Assembly (NCBI RefSeq): GCF_003862485.1
Contig: NZ_RRCM01000001.1
Span: 373,896 to 437,895, forward strand
Reading direction: 5' to 3'
DNA length: 64,000 bases
DNA from: Lachnoanaerobaculum orale
GTDB lineage: Bacteria; Bacillota; Clostridia; Lachnospirales; Lachnospiraceae
Shown one piece after another: positions 35,416 through 43,266 of the stretch. A program made the translations under genes and the position numbers. The notes under the pieces are model-generated. The model saw only the letters and a list, made by a program, of their open reading frames with translations, had not been told where the DNA came from and searched no databases. The number at the start of each line of letters is the position of its first letter. Position 1 is the first letter of the stretch.

Positions 35416-36199
35416 TAATTATAAAGAGAATATAGAAGAACTGATTCTTTCTAAAATCAGAGAAATAGAAGAAAAAGAGAATATAAAAGTGCTACACGCT
35501 ATTGAATCTGGAAGCAGAGCTTGGGGCTTTGCCTCACCTGACAGCGATTATGATGTGAGGTTTATCTATGTTCGTAATAAAAACTTTTATTTATCCCTTC
35601 GTGAGAACAAGGACTTTATTGATTGGGAATTAAACGAGGTACTTGATATCAACGGATGGGATTTAAAGAAGGCGTTGAAGCACTTTCATAAATCCAATGC
35701 CACATTATTTGAGTGGAGCAATTCTCCTATTGTGTATTATACAACGGATGAGTGGAAGGAGCTTTATGACAGAACGGCATGCAAGTACTTTTCGTGCAAG
35801 TCGGCACTTTATCATTACTACGGTACGGCAAAAAAGAACTACTACGATTATCTATGTGATGATATGGTAAATTATAAAAAGTATTTTTACGTGCTGAGAC
35901 CTATTCTTGCCTGTAAATGGATCGAAGAAAAGAAATGCCCACCGCCGGTACTCTTTGATGAATTGGTTAATACCGTTCTTGAGGAAGACATGAAGACAGC
36001 GGTAGAGGATTTACTTGCAAAGAAGGTGAAAATGTCTGAATCTGAAAAAGGCCCAAGGGTTGAAGCGATAAATAATTATATAGAAGAGAAGTTGGAGTAT
36101 TATAAGTCAACCTTGGAAACAATGGAGGATGACAGGAACACAGACTGGGATGCGCTGGAAGAGGAGTTTAGATGGGTGCTGGAAAGTATGCGGAAGTAA
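35402..36199 (+). CDS. RlaP/YcgL-type nucleotidyltransferase, second of a pair
   Basis: A 265-aa protein: VLHAIESGSRAWGFASPDSD then YDVRFIYV is the pol-beta G-S/D-x-D core, followed by the family's DINGWDLKKALKHFHKSNAT and LEWSNSPIVY-like (FEWSNSPIVY) motifs. This is the YcgL-type member of PF10127 and of usual length. It is coupled to the preceding paralog, so the two may form a heteromer or act on the same RNA; this is inferred. No RNA ligase lies in the window. Confidence 0.82.
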   Translation: MMRYDNYKENIEELILSKIREIEEKENIKVLHAIESGSRAWGFASPDSDYDVRFIYVRNKNFYLSLRENKDFIDWELNEVLDINGWDLKKALKHFHKSNATLFEWSNSPIVYYTTDEWKELYDRTACKYFSCKSALYHYYGTAKKNYYDYLCDDMVNYKKYFYVLRPILACKWIEEKKCPPPVLFDELVNTVLEEDMKTAVEDLLAKKVKMSESEKGPRVEAINNYIEEKLEYYKSTLETMEDDRNTDWDALEEEFRWVLESMRK

Positions 36200-36371
36200 A
36201 TGACATAATTTATCTCGTGACTATCTTGTGAAAAAGAAGAGATTTTTACAAGATATAGGAATGAGAGAGGGCAAGTAAATTACGAGTATTATGAACTGGA
36301 TAGTAATGTATAGACACTACAATAGTCTAAACATATGAAAGTGAGGTGTGGAAAATAGCAAGTAACAAAAG

Positions 36372-36476
36372 ACCGAGAAAGAGCTACTTGCAAAACTAAA
36401 AAAATCCGGAGAACAGAAAAAGTTTAGAGATGCAGATGATGTTATTTCAGATATGAGGTCAAAGTATGGATTATAA
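36372..36476 (+). pseudogene. Remnant of a RelB/Phd-type antitoxin
   Basis: An open frame without a start reads EKELLAKLKKSGEQKKFRDA then DDVISDMRSKYGL-stop, the typical C-terminal end of short antitoxins. An in-frame TAA lies just upstream (around 36366), so the DNA-binding part is gone. Confidence 0.6.
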
Positions 36477-36558
36477 GATTATTTTGATGCGGAATGCAGA
36501 GAATATACCACCTTTTGTGATAATAATGGAGAAAGCAGGGGAAGTATTGTTCATATAA
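36466..36558 (+). pseudogene. Truncated RelE-type toxin remnant
   Basis: ATG at 36466 overlaps the antitoxin stop in the usual toxin-antitoxin arrangement and encodes MDYKIILMRNAENIPPFVII plus ten residues. The first dozen residues look like RelE/ParE toxins; the rest does not, and the frame ends after 30 codons. A dead toxin gene. Confidence 0.55.
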
Positions 36559-36561
36559 AAT

Positions 36562-36599
36562 GTTAGAAAAGACAACAGAAAACTGTTGTAAAATCTAAC
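36562..36599. promoter_or_regulatory. Nested dyad upstream of the XRE gene
   Basis: GTTAGA...ACAACAG-AAAA-CTGTTGT...TCTAAC: two nested inverted repeats centred at 36580, 47 bp before the XRE start. It is a plausible operator for the XRE repressor, or a weak terminator of the dead toxin gene. Confidence 0.45.
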
Positions 36600-36645
36600 G
36601 GTACGAATTATAATGAATTAGTTGGTAGTTTAAGGAGGAAGAACA

Positions 36646-36963
36646 ATGATGAGTATTAATGAGAGAATTAAGAATTTTAGGAACCGGCTTCATCTTTCAC
36701 AGGAGTACGTAGCTAATTTTTTGAGAATTAATCGTGCAACATATACTCAGATGGAAAATGGTAAGAGAAAAATAACAGCAGAAGATGTTTCAAGACTGAG
36801 TGAGTTATTTGGTGTAACAGCAGATGCTTTATTAAATGAAAACAAGATAAGCCGGTCGGCGACAGTGTTTGCAAGAAGCTTTGAAAAGTTAGATGAGAAT
36901 GATCAGGCAGAAATCATGAATTTGATTAAGTTCAAAGAGCAGATGAAAATGCAGAGGAGTTAA
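36646..36963 (+). CDS. XRE family transcriptional regulator
   Basis: A 105-aa protein with an N-terminal XRE helix-turn-helix (residues 5-62: ERIKNFRNRLHLSQEYVANF, RATYTQMENGKRKI, LSELFGVTADAL) and a short helical tail. AAGGAGG precedes the ATG; an ATG one codon later is equally possible. Its stop TAA is immediately followed by the ATG of the ImmA/IrrE-Fic gene, so the two form one operon. It probably represses this operon and is the substrate of the peptidase, as in ImmR/ImmA and XRE-COG2856 pairs (inference). Confidence 0.9.
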   Translation: MMSINERIKNFRNRLHLSQEYVANFLRINRATYTQMENGKRKITAEDVSRLSELFGVTADALLNENKISRSATVFARSFEKLDENDQAEIMNLIKFKEQMKMQRS

Positions 36964-38328
36964 ATGCTTAATTTCAAATCAAATGCTAAGAACTATAGAG
37001 ATGCAGAAAGTATGGCGGCCGCATATTTGGCTGCCTATTTTGGCGATTCGAAAATAGAATATCCTATTAGCCCGTTCAAGATGTTGAAAGACGAGGGGGT
37101 TAGTTTTGTGATACGAAATTTTAATAAACTGGAAGGTGTATATATACCTTCTCAGTCAGAAAATGACATAGCTATAGTAGGCATTAATTCAAATAGACCA
37201 ATTACCAGACAAAGATTTACTGCGGCACATGAGTTGTGCCATCACTTTAGAGATGCAGATAAACAGGTTGCTTGTCCAATAGGTCAAAAGAATGCATCTG
37301 AATACTTCGCTGATGCATTTGCTTCGGGTTTATTAATGCCAATGAGTGAGCTGAATGTAAAAGTGAATGAGTATAAAGACGCCAATGGAAATGTCAATTT
37401 TGATGATATATTAAAAATAGCAGATTACTTTGGAGTTAGTTTTGAATCGTGTGTAAGAAGAATTGCATATAAGGTACATGCTGTTGAAGGCAATATTGAA
37501 AGCAAAGAATTGACAAAGAGAATCAGAAAATATAAGCCGGATATAAAAAGAAAAGAATTAGAAATGTCTTATGAAAATTTATATTCTGATTTGATAGATA
37601 ACTACGCAGAACAGTTGAGATTTGCCCCAAATGAACATGCTAAGTATGTATTTGAAAATACATATATTTATAATGATAGTAGGATGGAAGGACTGGATGT
37701 TTCTATTGAAGAAGCATCAGAAATCATAACTGATTTACGTAACAATTTGCAAAATAGTAGATATTGTACTGAAGAAAATGAGGCTTACTTATCTGTTGCA
37801 GGGCATTATTTAATGTATCAAGATATTTTTACCTTGCCGGTTAAAGAATCACTAAATATATATGATTCGTTTAAACTAAATAAGGATTTGTTTGCATACT
37901 ATCCACATCCTGAGTTTGGTGGCAATCCAAGACAGAATAATGTAGTGATTTCGGGTGCTAAGTTTGAAGCAGTAGATTACCATGATATTTTTAGTGAATT
38001 AGCAAAAGTGGATGCAGATGTAAGAAAGTTTTTTGAAGAGAAATCTTACATTAAGGTGAGTGATTATATAAAACATGTAATTAGAGTGCATCATAGAATT
38101 ACGGTAATTCACCCTTTTCCGGAAGGTAATGGAAGAACAACAAGGGCATTTATGAATGTTCAGCTGGTAAGGGCCGGTCTAACCCCTATATACATAAAAG
38201 TTGAAGAAAAGAAAAACTATATAGCAGCGTTGGAAAAAGCTGATGTTGAAAAGAACTATGATGACTTATATGAGTGTATATTTAGAGTAATGCTTAGGTC
38301 GCATGTTGAATTGAGTATAAATCCTTAG
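36964..38328 (+). CDS. ImmA/IrrE metallopeptidase fused to a Fic domain
   Basis: A 454-aa two-domain protein. Residues 1-180 are an ImmA/IrrE (COG2856) zinc peptidase: TAAHELCHHF with HExxH at 89-93 and the third ligand region EYFADAFASGLLMP. Residues about 225-440 are Fic: the full catalytic motif HPFPEGNGRTTR at 383-394, and an inhibitory-helix-like DSRMEG at 238-243 N-terminal to the core, as in class II Fic proteins. Fic enzymes transfer AMP or other nucleotides to proteins; ImmA-type peptidases cleave XRE repressors. The fusion with an upstream XRE gene suggests a stress- or phage-triggered toxin/defence switch (inference). Confidence 0.9.
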   Translation: MLNFKSNAKNYRDAESMAAAYLAAYFGDSKIEYPISPFKMLKDEGVSFVIRNFNKLEGVYIPSQSENDIAIVGINSNRPITRQRFTAAHELCHHFRDADKQVACPIGQKNASEYFADAFASGLLMPMSELNVKVNEYKDANGNVNFDDILKIADYFGVSFESCVRRIAYKVHAVEGNIESKELTKRIRKYKPDIKRKELEMSYENLYSDLIDNYAEQLRFAPNEHAKYVFENTYIYNDSRMEGLDVSIEEASEIITDLRNNLQNSRYCTEENEAYLSVAGHYLMYQDIFTLPVKESLNIYDSFKLNKDLFAYYPHPEFGGNPRQNNVVISGAKFEAVDYHDIFSELAKVDADVRKFFEEKSYIKVSDYIKHVIRVHHRITVIHPFPEGNGRTTRAFMNVQLVRAGLTPIYIKVEEKKNYIAALEKADVEKNYDDLYECIFRVMLRSHVELSINP

Positions 38329-38355
38329 TAGTAAGAATTTTAGTTTTACTACTAA
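38325..38355 (+). terminator. Hairpin after the Fic gene
   Basis: TTAGTAGTAA and TTACTACTAA form a perfect 10-bp stem including the stop codon. No T run follows, so termination is uncertain. Confidence 0.45.
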
Positions 38356-38482
38356 CAGGTAGTAATGATTTGATAGATCTTACTCAAATTTATCTCAATC
38401 TGCATTTTTGTGATGAACAACGAAATCCCCTGCACCCCTTGCAAATCAAGGCGTTTTAGGGGCAAAAAGGAGTAAATAAAAT

Positions 38483-38956
38483 ATGATAAAAGTACTTTTC
38501 ATCTGCCACGGCAATATCTGCCGTTCACCTATGGCGGAGTTTATAATGAAAGACAAAGTAAAAAAGCTTGGGCTGGAGGATATGTTTGAGATAGCCTCAG
38601 CAGCTACAAGCGCAGATGAGATATGGAACGGTGTAGGTAATCCGGTGTATCCTCCTGCAAAAGATGAACTTAAGAAACACGGGATAGCCTGCTCGGGCAA
38701 GAAGGCAAGGCAGATGGTAAAGTCCGACTATGAAGAATACGACTACCTGATAGGAATGGACGATGCCAATATAAAAAATATGAAGAAAGTTTTTGGAAGG
38801 GATGATAAAGTATATAAACTTTTGAGTTTTACAGGAAGTGATGAGTCGGTATCCGATCCGTGGTATACCGACAGATTTGATACAGCTTATAATGATATAG
38901 ATAGAGGAGTGGACGGATTTTTGAAGTTTTTGGAGGTAAAAAATGTCATCAATTAA
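38483..38956 (+). CDS. Low-molecular-weight protein-tyrosine phosphatase
   Basis: A 157-aa protein with the catalytic loop CHGNICRSPMAEF (C-x5-R-S) at residues 8-20 and the general-acid Asp in DPWYTDRFDTAY near residue 130, the hallmarks of arsenate-reductase-like low-molecular-weight phosphatases. Likely removes phosphate from tyrosine or arginine residues. AAGGAG lies before the ATG. The 3' end overlaps the next membrane-protein gene by 14 bp. Confidence 0.92.
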   Translation: MIKVLFICHGNICRSPMAEFIMKDKVKKLGLEDMFEIASAATSADEIWNGVGNPVYPPAKDELKKHGIACSGKKARQMVKSDYEEYDYLIGMDDANIKNMKKVFGRDDKVYKLLSFTGSDESVSDPWYTDRFDTAYNDIDRGVDGFLKFLEVKNVIN

Positions 38957-39740
38957 AAAAGTATTGATAATAAAGGTTATATTGGCAGCTGTTTGTATTG
39001 CAGCAGGATTGGTATCGTTTTTTGTGCTGGCAGGCATTTTCAGTAATGTAGATTTTTATGCGGATACTATAAGCGCACTTGATAAGAGCAGGAGCAAGGT
39101 GATGGAGCTTGCGGCTGCAGCGGTAGCGTCATCTTCCGCCATAACACTTTTGCCGGGAGATATAGGCACTCCGGTTGCACAGGAACTTGCAGAGATGAGT
39201 AAGTATTTTTTGATTGTACTTTGTGCCATCTATCTTGAAAAATTTTTGCTGACAGTAACAGGAATGGTTGCATTCAAGTATATCATTCCGGTTGCCTGCC
39301 TTTTGTTTATTATATTTATAGCATCGAATGAAAAGGTGTTTGCAAAGATTGCAACCAAGCTGTTTTTATTCAGCCTGGTTATATCATTTACAATACCGAT
39401 CAGTGTAAATATCGCAAATATGATAGAAAGCAACTACGCCTCGTCCATAGATACGACACTGAATAACGCCAAGCAAAACACTCAGACCGTTACGGATGAT
39501 GCCAAGGAAGAGAGCGGCAATGCCATAGATAAGTTTGTAAACAATATCACAGGCAATGCAAATGAAATTCTAAAGAAATTTGAGAATACCGTAAGTTCAT
39601 TTATAGAAGCAATTGCAGTGATGATAGTAACTTCATGCCTTATACCTATAGGTGTGCTGTTTTTCTTCCTTTGGCTGGTAAAGCTGATATTCTCAATAAA
39701 CGTAAACGGCTTCGGTTTTATGCGTAGAGAAAACAGGTAG
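38943..39740 (+). CDS. Multi-pass membrane protein of unknown function
   Basis: A 265-aa protein with about five hydrophobic segments (near residues 7-30, 84-100, 108-127, 132-155 and 220-245) and a hydrophilic, Asn/Thr/Asp-rich segment at 165-215. No domain is recognised. GGAGG upstream of the ATG lies inside the phosphatase gene, which it overlaps; coexpression is therefore expected but a functional link is unproven. Confidence 0.7.
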   Translation: MSSIKKVLIIKVILAAVCIAAGLVSFFVLAGIFSNVDFYADTISALDKSRSKVMELAAAAVASSSAITLLPGDIGTPVAQELAEMSKYFLIVLCAIYLEKFLLTVTGMVAFKYIIPVACLLFIIFIASNEKVFAKIATKLFLFSLVISFTIPISVNIANMIESNYASSIDTTLNNAKQNTQTVTDDAKEESGNAIDKFVNNITGNANEILKKFENTVSSFIEAIAVMIVTSCLIPIGVLFFFLWLVKLIFSINVNGFGFMRRENR

Positions 39741-39786
39741 CCAAATTATTTGTAAAAAATACTGAGAATTTAATTTTGGAGTGTAT

Positions 39787-39832
39787 GCATTAGAGAAAAA
39801 GGAAAGGTTTACCTTTCCTTTTTCTCTAATGC
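39787..39832. repeat. Perfect 22-bp inverted repeat with 2-nt loop
   Basis: GCATTAGAGAAAAAGGAAAG plus GT, TT loop, then the exact reverse complement. The right arm encodes the last eight residues of the minus-strand ATPase gene and the loop supplies its stop codon. It would form a very stable hairpin in both transcripts and probably acts as a bidirectional terminator between the convergent genes. Confidence 0.85.
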
Positions 39833-41149
39833 CAAACCTATCAAACGATCTGTATAATCTGCCATAAATAAAGGAATATTCAGTACATCGTCATCAAGTT
39901 TCAGATTATTCAATGAAAAGCGTATTTTAAGTTTTACATTATTAGGAAATAATTCCTTAAACTTCTTTAAGCTCTTAGAGGATGTATTGGTTTCAGATTT
40001 GACTTCTATAGGAAAAATATCATTTTCACGCTGAATGAGGAAGTCAACCTCATAAGGAGGATTATTTTGCGACCAATACCTTGGAGTCACTTCAAATTGT
40101 GTAATTAAGGTTTGAAGTACAAAGTTTTCAGTCAATGCACCCTTGAATTCTGTGAACAGGCGATTTCCTTCACCAAATGCGGTAGGTGACAGTTGAGCCA
40201 GACGGCGGAGTAAACCTACATCTACAAGATAAATTTTAAAGGCCGATATATCATCATAAGCTGCAATAGGAAGGCCGGGAGCAGAGCTGCGGTATATTTT
40301 ATGTACAAGTCGTGCGTCAACAAGCCACTGTAAAGCATCTTCATATTCACGAGCTCTTGCACCTTCTTTTACAACTTTATAAATGAACTTCTTGTTTTCT
40401 CTTGCAAGTTGTGAAGGCACGGATTTCCAAATCATGGATATTTTCGGGAATTCACTGATATTGGGATGTTTTGCAAAATCACGCTCATATGCACTGATAA
40501 TATCAGACAGAGATTCCTGCATAGCGGAAACGTCACGAGCTTTTGTCCACATTAGAACAGGTTCAGGCATACCGCCTGTAACATAATACATCTTCAGTTT
40601 CTCATACAGAGGGTTGAAGAAGGCGTCCGGTAAAGGTTCAATTGAATTTACATTTTCCAAAAAGTCGGCAAGATTTTTGTCACCGTTGGCAATCAGAAAT
40701 TCTGAGAATGTCATCGGATCTATCTGTAGAAAGTTTACTTTTCCTACCGGAAAAGAAGTTGGTTTTGCAAGAGTAATACCAAGCAAAGAACCTGCACAAG
40801 CGATATGATACTGTGGGGCGTTCTCGCAGAAATATTTCATAGAATTGATGACTTTAGGGCAGTCTTGAACCTCATCAAAAATGATGAGAGTTTTTTGGGG
40901 CGAAATCTTTTGACCGCTTGCAAGGATTAAGTTTTGAAGAATACGATCGACGTCTTTAGTAGTTTCAAAGAATTGCTTATATTCTTCGTTCTCATCAAAG
41001 TTAAAATAAGCTGTATTTTCATAGTAAAGTTTTCCGAATTCCTTTAAAATCCAAGTCTTACCTACCTGTCGTACACCTTTTAGGATTAACGGTTTTCTAT
41101 ATGGAGAATTTTTCCAGTTCAAAAGATTTTTTAAAATAAATCGTTCCAT
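39809..41149 (-). CDS. AAA ATPase with DUF4143 domain
   Basis: A 446-aa protein: KPLILKGVRQVGKTWILKEF (Walker A at about residues 26-36), TLIIFDEVQDCP (Walker B) and a sensor-like IACAGSLLG, then the DUF4143 C-terminal half with PPYEVDFLIQRENDIFPIEV, an endonuclease-like D...E-V-K pattern. The AAA_14/DUF4143 family is widespread and of uncertain role, often in accessory DNA. The ATG at 41149 is chosen because AAGGGCAAGG lies just upstream; a GTG five codons earlier has no ribosome site. Convergent with the membrane-protein gene. Confidence 0.9.
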   Translation of the reverse strand: MERFILKNLLNWKNSPYRKPLILKGVRQVGKTWILKEFGKLYYENTAYFNFDENEEYKQFFETTKDVDRILQNLILASGQKISPQKTLIIFDEVQDCPKVINSMKYFCENAPQYHIACAGSLLGITLAKPTSFPVGKVNFLQIDPMTFSEFLIANGDKNLADFLENVNSIEPLPDAFFNPLYEKLKMYYVTGGMPEPVLMWTKARDVSAMQESLSDIISAYERDFAKHPNISEFPKISMIWKSVPSQLARENKKFIYKVVKEGARAREYEDALQWLVDARLVHKIYRSSAPGLPIAAYDDISAFKIYLVDVGLLRRLAQLSPTAFGEGNRLFTEFKGALTENFVLQTLITQFEVTPRYWSQNNPPYEVDFLIQRENDIFPIEVKSETNTSSKSLKKFKELFPNNVKLKIRFSLNNLKLDDDVLNIPLFMADYTDRLIGLALEKKER

Positions 41150-41295
41150 AGCCTTGCCCTTCACATTTTTATATTGATTTTAGTGTATATAAATCACATT
41201 TTTATTATATACTAAAATATAAAAAATACAATATAAACCACAGATTTATACGAATCAAGAAAAACGGATTATGTTAAAAAGATAACGTTAAAACA

Positions 41296-41324
41296 TTGAC
41301 AATGTAACAAATGTGATGTATCAT
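41296..41324 (+). promoter_or_regulatory. Predicted promoter of the Fe-alcohol dehydrogenase
   Basis: TTGACA, 17-bp spacer, TATCAT, 87 bp before the start codon. Confidence 0.65.
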
Positions 41325-41410
41325 ATAAGCAAGAGGTTAAATTTATTTGCAAAGAGTGATTTTGCTTACACTTTTTGCTTAATATATTAAATTTAATATG
41401 GAGGCTGTAT

Positions 41411-42625
41411 ATGAGATTTACATTACCAAGGGATATTTATCACGGAAAAGATTCACTTGAGGCTTTGAAGAACTTCACCGGTAAGAAGGCTTTTGTCTGT
41501 GTAGGCGGAGGCTCTATGAAGAGATTCGGCTTTTTGGACAAGGTGGTAGACTACCTTAAAGAAGCGGGCATGGAGGTAAAGCTTTTTGAAGGAATAGAGT
41601 CTGACCCTTCTGTAGACACCGTAATGCGCGGTGCTAAGGAGATGATTGAGTTCGGACCTGACTGGATAGTAGCTATCGGCGGAGGTTCACCTATTGATGC
41701 AGCTAAGGCTATGTGGATAAAGTATGAATATCCTGATTGTACATTTGAAGATATGTGTAAGGTATTCGGTATTCCTACACTTAGAAAGAAAGCAAAGTTC
41801 TGTGCTATTTCTTCCACATCGGGAACAGCTACCGAGGTAACGGCTTTTTCAATCATTACAGACTATGAAAAGGGTATCAAATATCCTATAGCAGACTTTG
41901 AGATAACACCTGATGTGGCAATCGTAGACCCTGCACTTGCAGAGACTATGCCGAAGAAGCTTGTTGCACATACAGGTATGGACGCTTTGACACACGCAAT
42001 CGAGGCATATGTATCTACTGCAAACTGTGATTTTACGGATCCTCTTGCACTGCATGCAATAGAGATGATTCATAAGTATCTTATCAAATCATACAATGAG
42101 GATAAGGAAGCAAGAGATGCAATGCACAATGCACAGTGTCTTGCAGGTATGGCATTTTCAAATGCATTGCTTGGAATAGTACATTCAATGGCACATAAGA
42201 CAGGTGCGGTATTCGGTGACTACGGTGCTCACATTATACATGGTGCGGCAAACGCAATGTATCTTCCTAAGGTAATCGCTTTTAACGCTAAGGACAGTGA
42301 GGCGGCTAAGAGATATGCGAAGATAGCCGATGTACTTGGTCTGTCCGGAAATACACAGGAAGAGAAGATAAAAGAACTTATCAAGTATGTCAGAGGAATG
42401 AATGACGAGCTTAATATTCCGCACTGCATAAAGAATTACGGAGCAGATTCATATCCTACAGAAAACGGATTTGTACCTGAGAACGTATTCCTTGAGAGAC
42501 TGCATGATATAGCAGTAAATGCTGTAGCTGACGCTTGTACAGGCTCAAACCCTAGACAGCCGAGTGTTGAAGAGATGGAAAAACTTTTGAAATGTTGCTA
42601 TTATGATACTGAAGTGGACTTCTAA
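41411..42625 (+). CDS. Iron-containing alcohol dehydrogenase
   Basis: A 404-aa group III alcohol dehydrogenase. WIVAIGGGSPIDAAKAMWI is the NAD(P)-binding motif, CAISSTSGTATEVTAFSIIT the family signature, and HTGMDALTHAIEAYVS, GIVHSMAHKTGAVFGDYGAH and IIHGAANAM carry the Asp/His iron ligands. Probably reduces an aldehyde such as butyraldehyde, acetaldehyde or 3-hydroxypropionaldehyde during fermentation. ATG 41411 has GGAGG upstream; an in-frame ATG 12 codons earlier lies before that ribosome site and is rejected. Confidence 0.92.
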   Translation: MRFTLPRDIYHGKDSLEALKNFTGKKAFVCVGGGSMKRFGFLDKVVDYLKEAGMEVKLFEGIESDPSVDTVMRGAKEMIEFGPDWIVAIGGGSPIDAAKAMWIKYEYPDCTFEDMCKVFGIPTLRKKAKFCAISSTSGTATEVTAFSIITDYEKGIKYPIADFEITPDVAIVDPALAETMPKKLVAHTGMDALTHAIEAYVSTANCDFTDPLALHAIEMIHKYLIKSYNEDKEARDAMHNAQCLAGMAFSNALLGIVHSMAHKTGAVFGDYGAHIIHGAANAMYLPKVIAFNAKDSEAAKRYAKIADVLGLSGNTQEEKIKELIKYVRGMNDELNIPHCIKNYGADSYPTENGFVPENVFLERLHDIAVNAVADACTGSNPRQPSVEEMEKLLKCCYYDTEVDF

Positions 42626-42663
42626 TAAGTAGTTACACTAATCCTTAGTATCTAAGTATAATA

Positions 42664-42700
42664 AACACATCAATGACGTAAGTTGTTGGTGTGTTTTTTT
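42664..42700 (+). terminator. Rho-independent terminator
   Basis: AACACATCAA and TTGGTGTGTT pair over a 12-nt loop, followed by a T run. Confidence 0.85.
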
Positions 42701-42761
42701 ACTTATAAATCATTTATAATAAATATAAAACTAAGGATATAAAACTAAGTATCAAATTTAC

Positions 42762-42790
42762 TTGAAAAATAATAAAAAAAGTTGTAATAT
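42762..42790 (+). promoter_or_regulatory. Predicted promoter of the zur-znuACB operon with overlapping operator-like sequence
   Basis: TTGAAA, 17-bp spacer, TAATAT. The -10 lies in GTAATATGATAAC, an imperfect dyad of the Fur/Zur-box type, and two direct repeats TATAAAACTAAG (42724 and 42738) lie upstream. Autorepression by the Fur-family product is expected but not proven. Confidence 0.5.
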
Positions 42791-42846
42791 GATAACGAGT
42801 TTCAAATTAGACTATCCGAGTAGGGTAGCAATGTTGGAGGTGTGAT

Positions 42847-43266
42847 TTGACGAAGGCTCAGTATAAAACCAAACAATTGTTGGAAATAGAGGATTTTCTG
42901 AAGGAAAATGCGAACAAGCATGTCACTGTGAGTGACATTATTCTTTTTTTCAAAGAGCAGGGAAAGAACATCGGGAAAGCCACTGTTTACAGACATTTGG
43001 AAAGAATGGTAAGTGACGGATCTGTACATAAATATATGCTTGATGCGGGAGACAGTGCGTGCTTTGAGTATATTGAAGATGAGGACTTGCATCCGGTTTG
43101 CTTTCACTGTAAATGTGAGAAATGCGGTAAACTTATTCACTTGGAGTGTACTGAATTGTCCCTGATAGGAGATCATCTGAGAGAGGAACACGGCTTTGAT
43201 ATCGACCACGCCAGAACAGTTTTTTATGGAACTTGTAATGAATGTAGAAAAGAGGGTAAGCTATGA
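42847..43266 (+). CDS. zur: Fur family transcriptional regulator (probably Zur)
   Basis: A 139-aa Fur protein using TTG 6 nt after GGAGG. The winged helix (HVTVSDIILFFKEQGKNIGK then ATVYRHLERM) is followed by the dimerisation domain with HPVCFHCKCEKCGKLIHLEC, containing the structural-zinc CxxC, and GTCNEC, the second CxxC. Placement at the head of a zinc/manganese ABC transporter operon, 4-bp overlap with the binding-protein gene, makes Zur the best guess; Fur or Mur cannot be excluded. Confidence 0.85.
   Translation: MTKAQYKTKQLLEIEDFLKENANKHVTVSDIILFFKEQGKNIGKATVYRHLERMVSDGSVHKYMLDAGDSACFEYIEDEDLHPVCFHCKCEKCGKLIHLECTELSLIGDHLREEHGFDIDHARTVFYGTCNECRKEGKL

Noticed and set aside
41265-41330. 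Rex-type redox operator before the Fe-alcohol dehydrogenase
   Set aside because: Half-sites such as GTTAA and TGTAACA occur, but no full TTGTTAA-type dyad with correct spacing is visible.
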